A stretch of 64,000 nucleotides of DNA from Gemmata sp. (GTDB taxonomy: Bacteria; Planctomycetota; Planctomycetia; Gemmatales; Gemmataceae). Below are positions 63,287-64,000 of the stretch, in pieces (the stretch's first letter is position 1; each line of letters opens with the position of its first letter). The stretch covers positions 1 to 64,000 of the forward strand of contig JANWYJ010000079.1 in assembly GCA_025055115.1 (NCBI GenBank). The letters run 5' to 3'. A program made the translations under genes and the position numbers. A model generated the notes under the pieces. It ran no database searches and was not told the DNA's origin. It saw only the letters and a list, made by a program, of their open reading frames with translations.

Positions 63287-64000
63287 ATGACCGATCCACT
63301 TTATCAACAAACGCTCACCGGGGTTTTCCGGCACGCGATCCCGGAAATGATCCTGCTTGGCACAGCGTGTATCGTGTTGCTATTGGGTTCGGTTGTGAAC
63401 CGGCGGTGGCTGTGGTTTGTTGTTTCACTTCTGGGTGTGATAGCGGCATTGATTGTAGCCGGAACGCTTCGGCCGCAACCGCCGGAATTACTCACTGTCT
63501 CGCCTCTAATCCCCGACGCGGCCGCGGCCTTTGTGCGTTGGGTGGCCCTGATCGCGCTAGCCGTGTTGCTCTTCGTCGCGTGGGGGGAAACGGATCGTAG
63601 CAACGCCGCGGAATACTACGGTTGCTTGTTGATTACCGGAGCGGGCGTTTCGCTGGTCGGCCGAGCGAACGACTTGGTAACTTTGTTTCTGGCCCTCGAA
63701 CTGCTTTCTATTCCCACTTACGTTTTGCTCTATTTACCCGCCCGAGACCTACGGAATCAAGAAGCCGCGACCAAATATTTCCTTCTGAGTGTGATGTCGT
63801 CGGCGGTGGTGCTGTTCGGTTTCAGCTATCTGTATGGCCTGACCGGCAGTGTGAACCTCACGATGATCGCGGAGGCGATCACCCAGGCCCACACAACGGC
63901 CGATCGGCCCAATCCCATGGCGATGTTAGCCGCGGTGATGGTCCTGGCGGGCCTCGGTTTCCGTCTGACAGCGGTACCGTTTCACTTTTACGCGCCGGAT
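63287..64000 (+). CDS. nuoN: NADH-quinone oxidoreductase subunit N, cut by window end
   Basis: The antiporter-like subunit next to NuoJ/K. The 238 residues visible from the ATG at 63287 have no stop and include helices in order, FLALELLSIPTYVLLY with the key Glu, and the start of the block FRLTAVPFHFYAPD. The reading frame is open at base 64000. Spacing from nuoM is 99 bases. It completes the standard nuo order. Confidence 0.93.
   Translation, partial: MTDPLYQQTLTGVFRHAIPEMILLGTACIVLLLGSVVNRRWLWFVVSLLGVIAALIVAGTLRPQPPELLTVSPLIPDAAAAFVRWVALIALAVLLFVAWGETDRSNAAEYYGCLLITGAGVSLVGRANDLVTLFLALELLSIPTYVLLYLPARDLRNQEAATKYFLLSVMSSAVVLFGFSYLYGLTGSVNLTMIAEAITQAHTTADRPNPMAMLAAVMVLAGLGFRLTAVPFHFYAPD

Noticed and set aside
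1-64000. tRNA, rRNA, insertion sequences and riboswitches
   Set aside because: Gaps were read for cloverleaf, transposase and known leader patterns; none was convincing, though a dedicated covariance search was not possible.

Overview
The window looks like a chromosomal segment of a planctomycete, probably from the Gemmatales/Gemmataceae side. The evidence is a DUF1559 pseudopilin-like protein with its H-x9-DG tail, many secreted S1 sulfatases, a lone formylmethanofuran:tetrahydromethanopterin formyltransferase, zinc-ribbon membrane proteins, an HDOD-Ser/Thr-kinase fusion and moderately high GC. No rRNA, tRNA, insertion sequence or confident CRISPR array was seen.

Layout. 0.1-6.5 kb is housekeeping and orphan genes: inorganic pyrophosphatase, Hsp20, two zinc-ribbon membrane proteins (one CPBP protease-like), a soluble VirD4/TraG-like ATPase with no other conjugation genes, and a small c-type cytochrome. 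6.9-9.3 kb carries a sulfatase and fhcD on the + strand. 9.3-23.6 kb is a co-directional minus-strand secreted catabolic cluster with five intact sulfatases, one broken sulfatase, a sialate O-acetylesterase-like SGNH enzyme, a ThuA-like protein, and a Tat-signal TIM-barrel isomerase/epimerase next to a Tat-signal Gfo/Idh/MocA oxidoreductase. 23.9-33.2 kb has prolyl oligopeptidase, a response regulator, HDOD-kinase, glycogen debranching enzyme, DUF1559 protein and a small lipoprotein. 33.9-46.1 kb has NADP-type isocitrate dehydrogenase, an ABC exporter/HlyD/TolC-like export set whose ATPase is degenerate, and a convergent heavy-metal RND efflux operon with His-rich partners. 46.6-64.0 kb is the complex I operon nuoABCD-E-F-(lipoprotein)-G-H-I-J-K-L-M-N, cut off inside nuoN.

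The most unusual coding feature is complex I. NuoJ carries two extra N-terminal membrane helices and about 170 extra residues between its last two helices. NuoM has about 120 extra, probably coiled-coil, residues between helices 6 and 7. NuoH has a longer loop after helix 2, and a proline-rich lipoprotein gene sits between nuoF and nuoG. By family topology these additions would all face the periplasm, suggesting an enlarged periplasmic surface on the enzyme.

The most unusual non-coding feature is the number of short direct or tandem duplications between genes. Several overlap a stop codon, and four independent loci have copies 73-75 bp apart, about seven helical turns. A possible terminator-like attenuator lies in the nuo leader.
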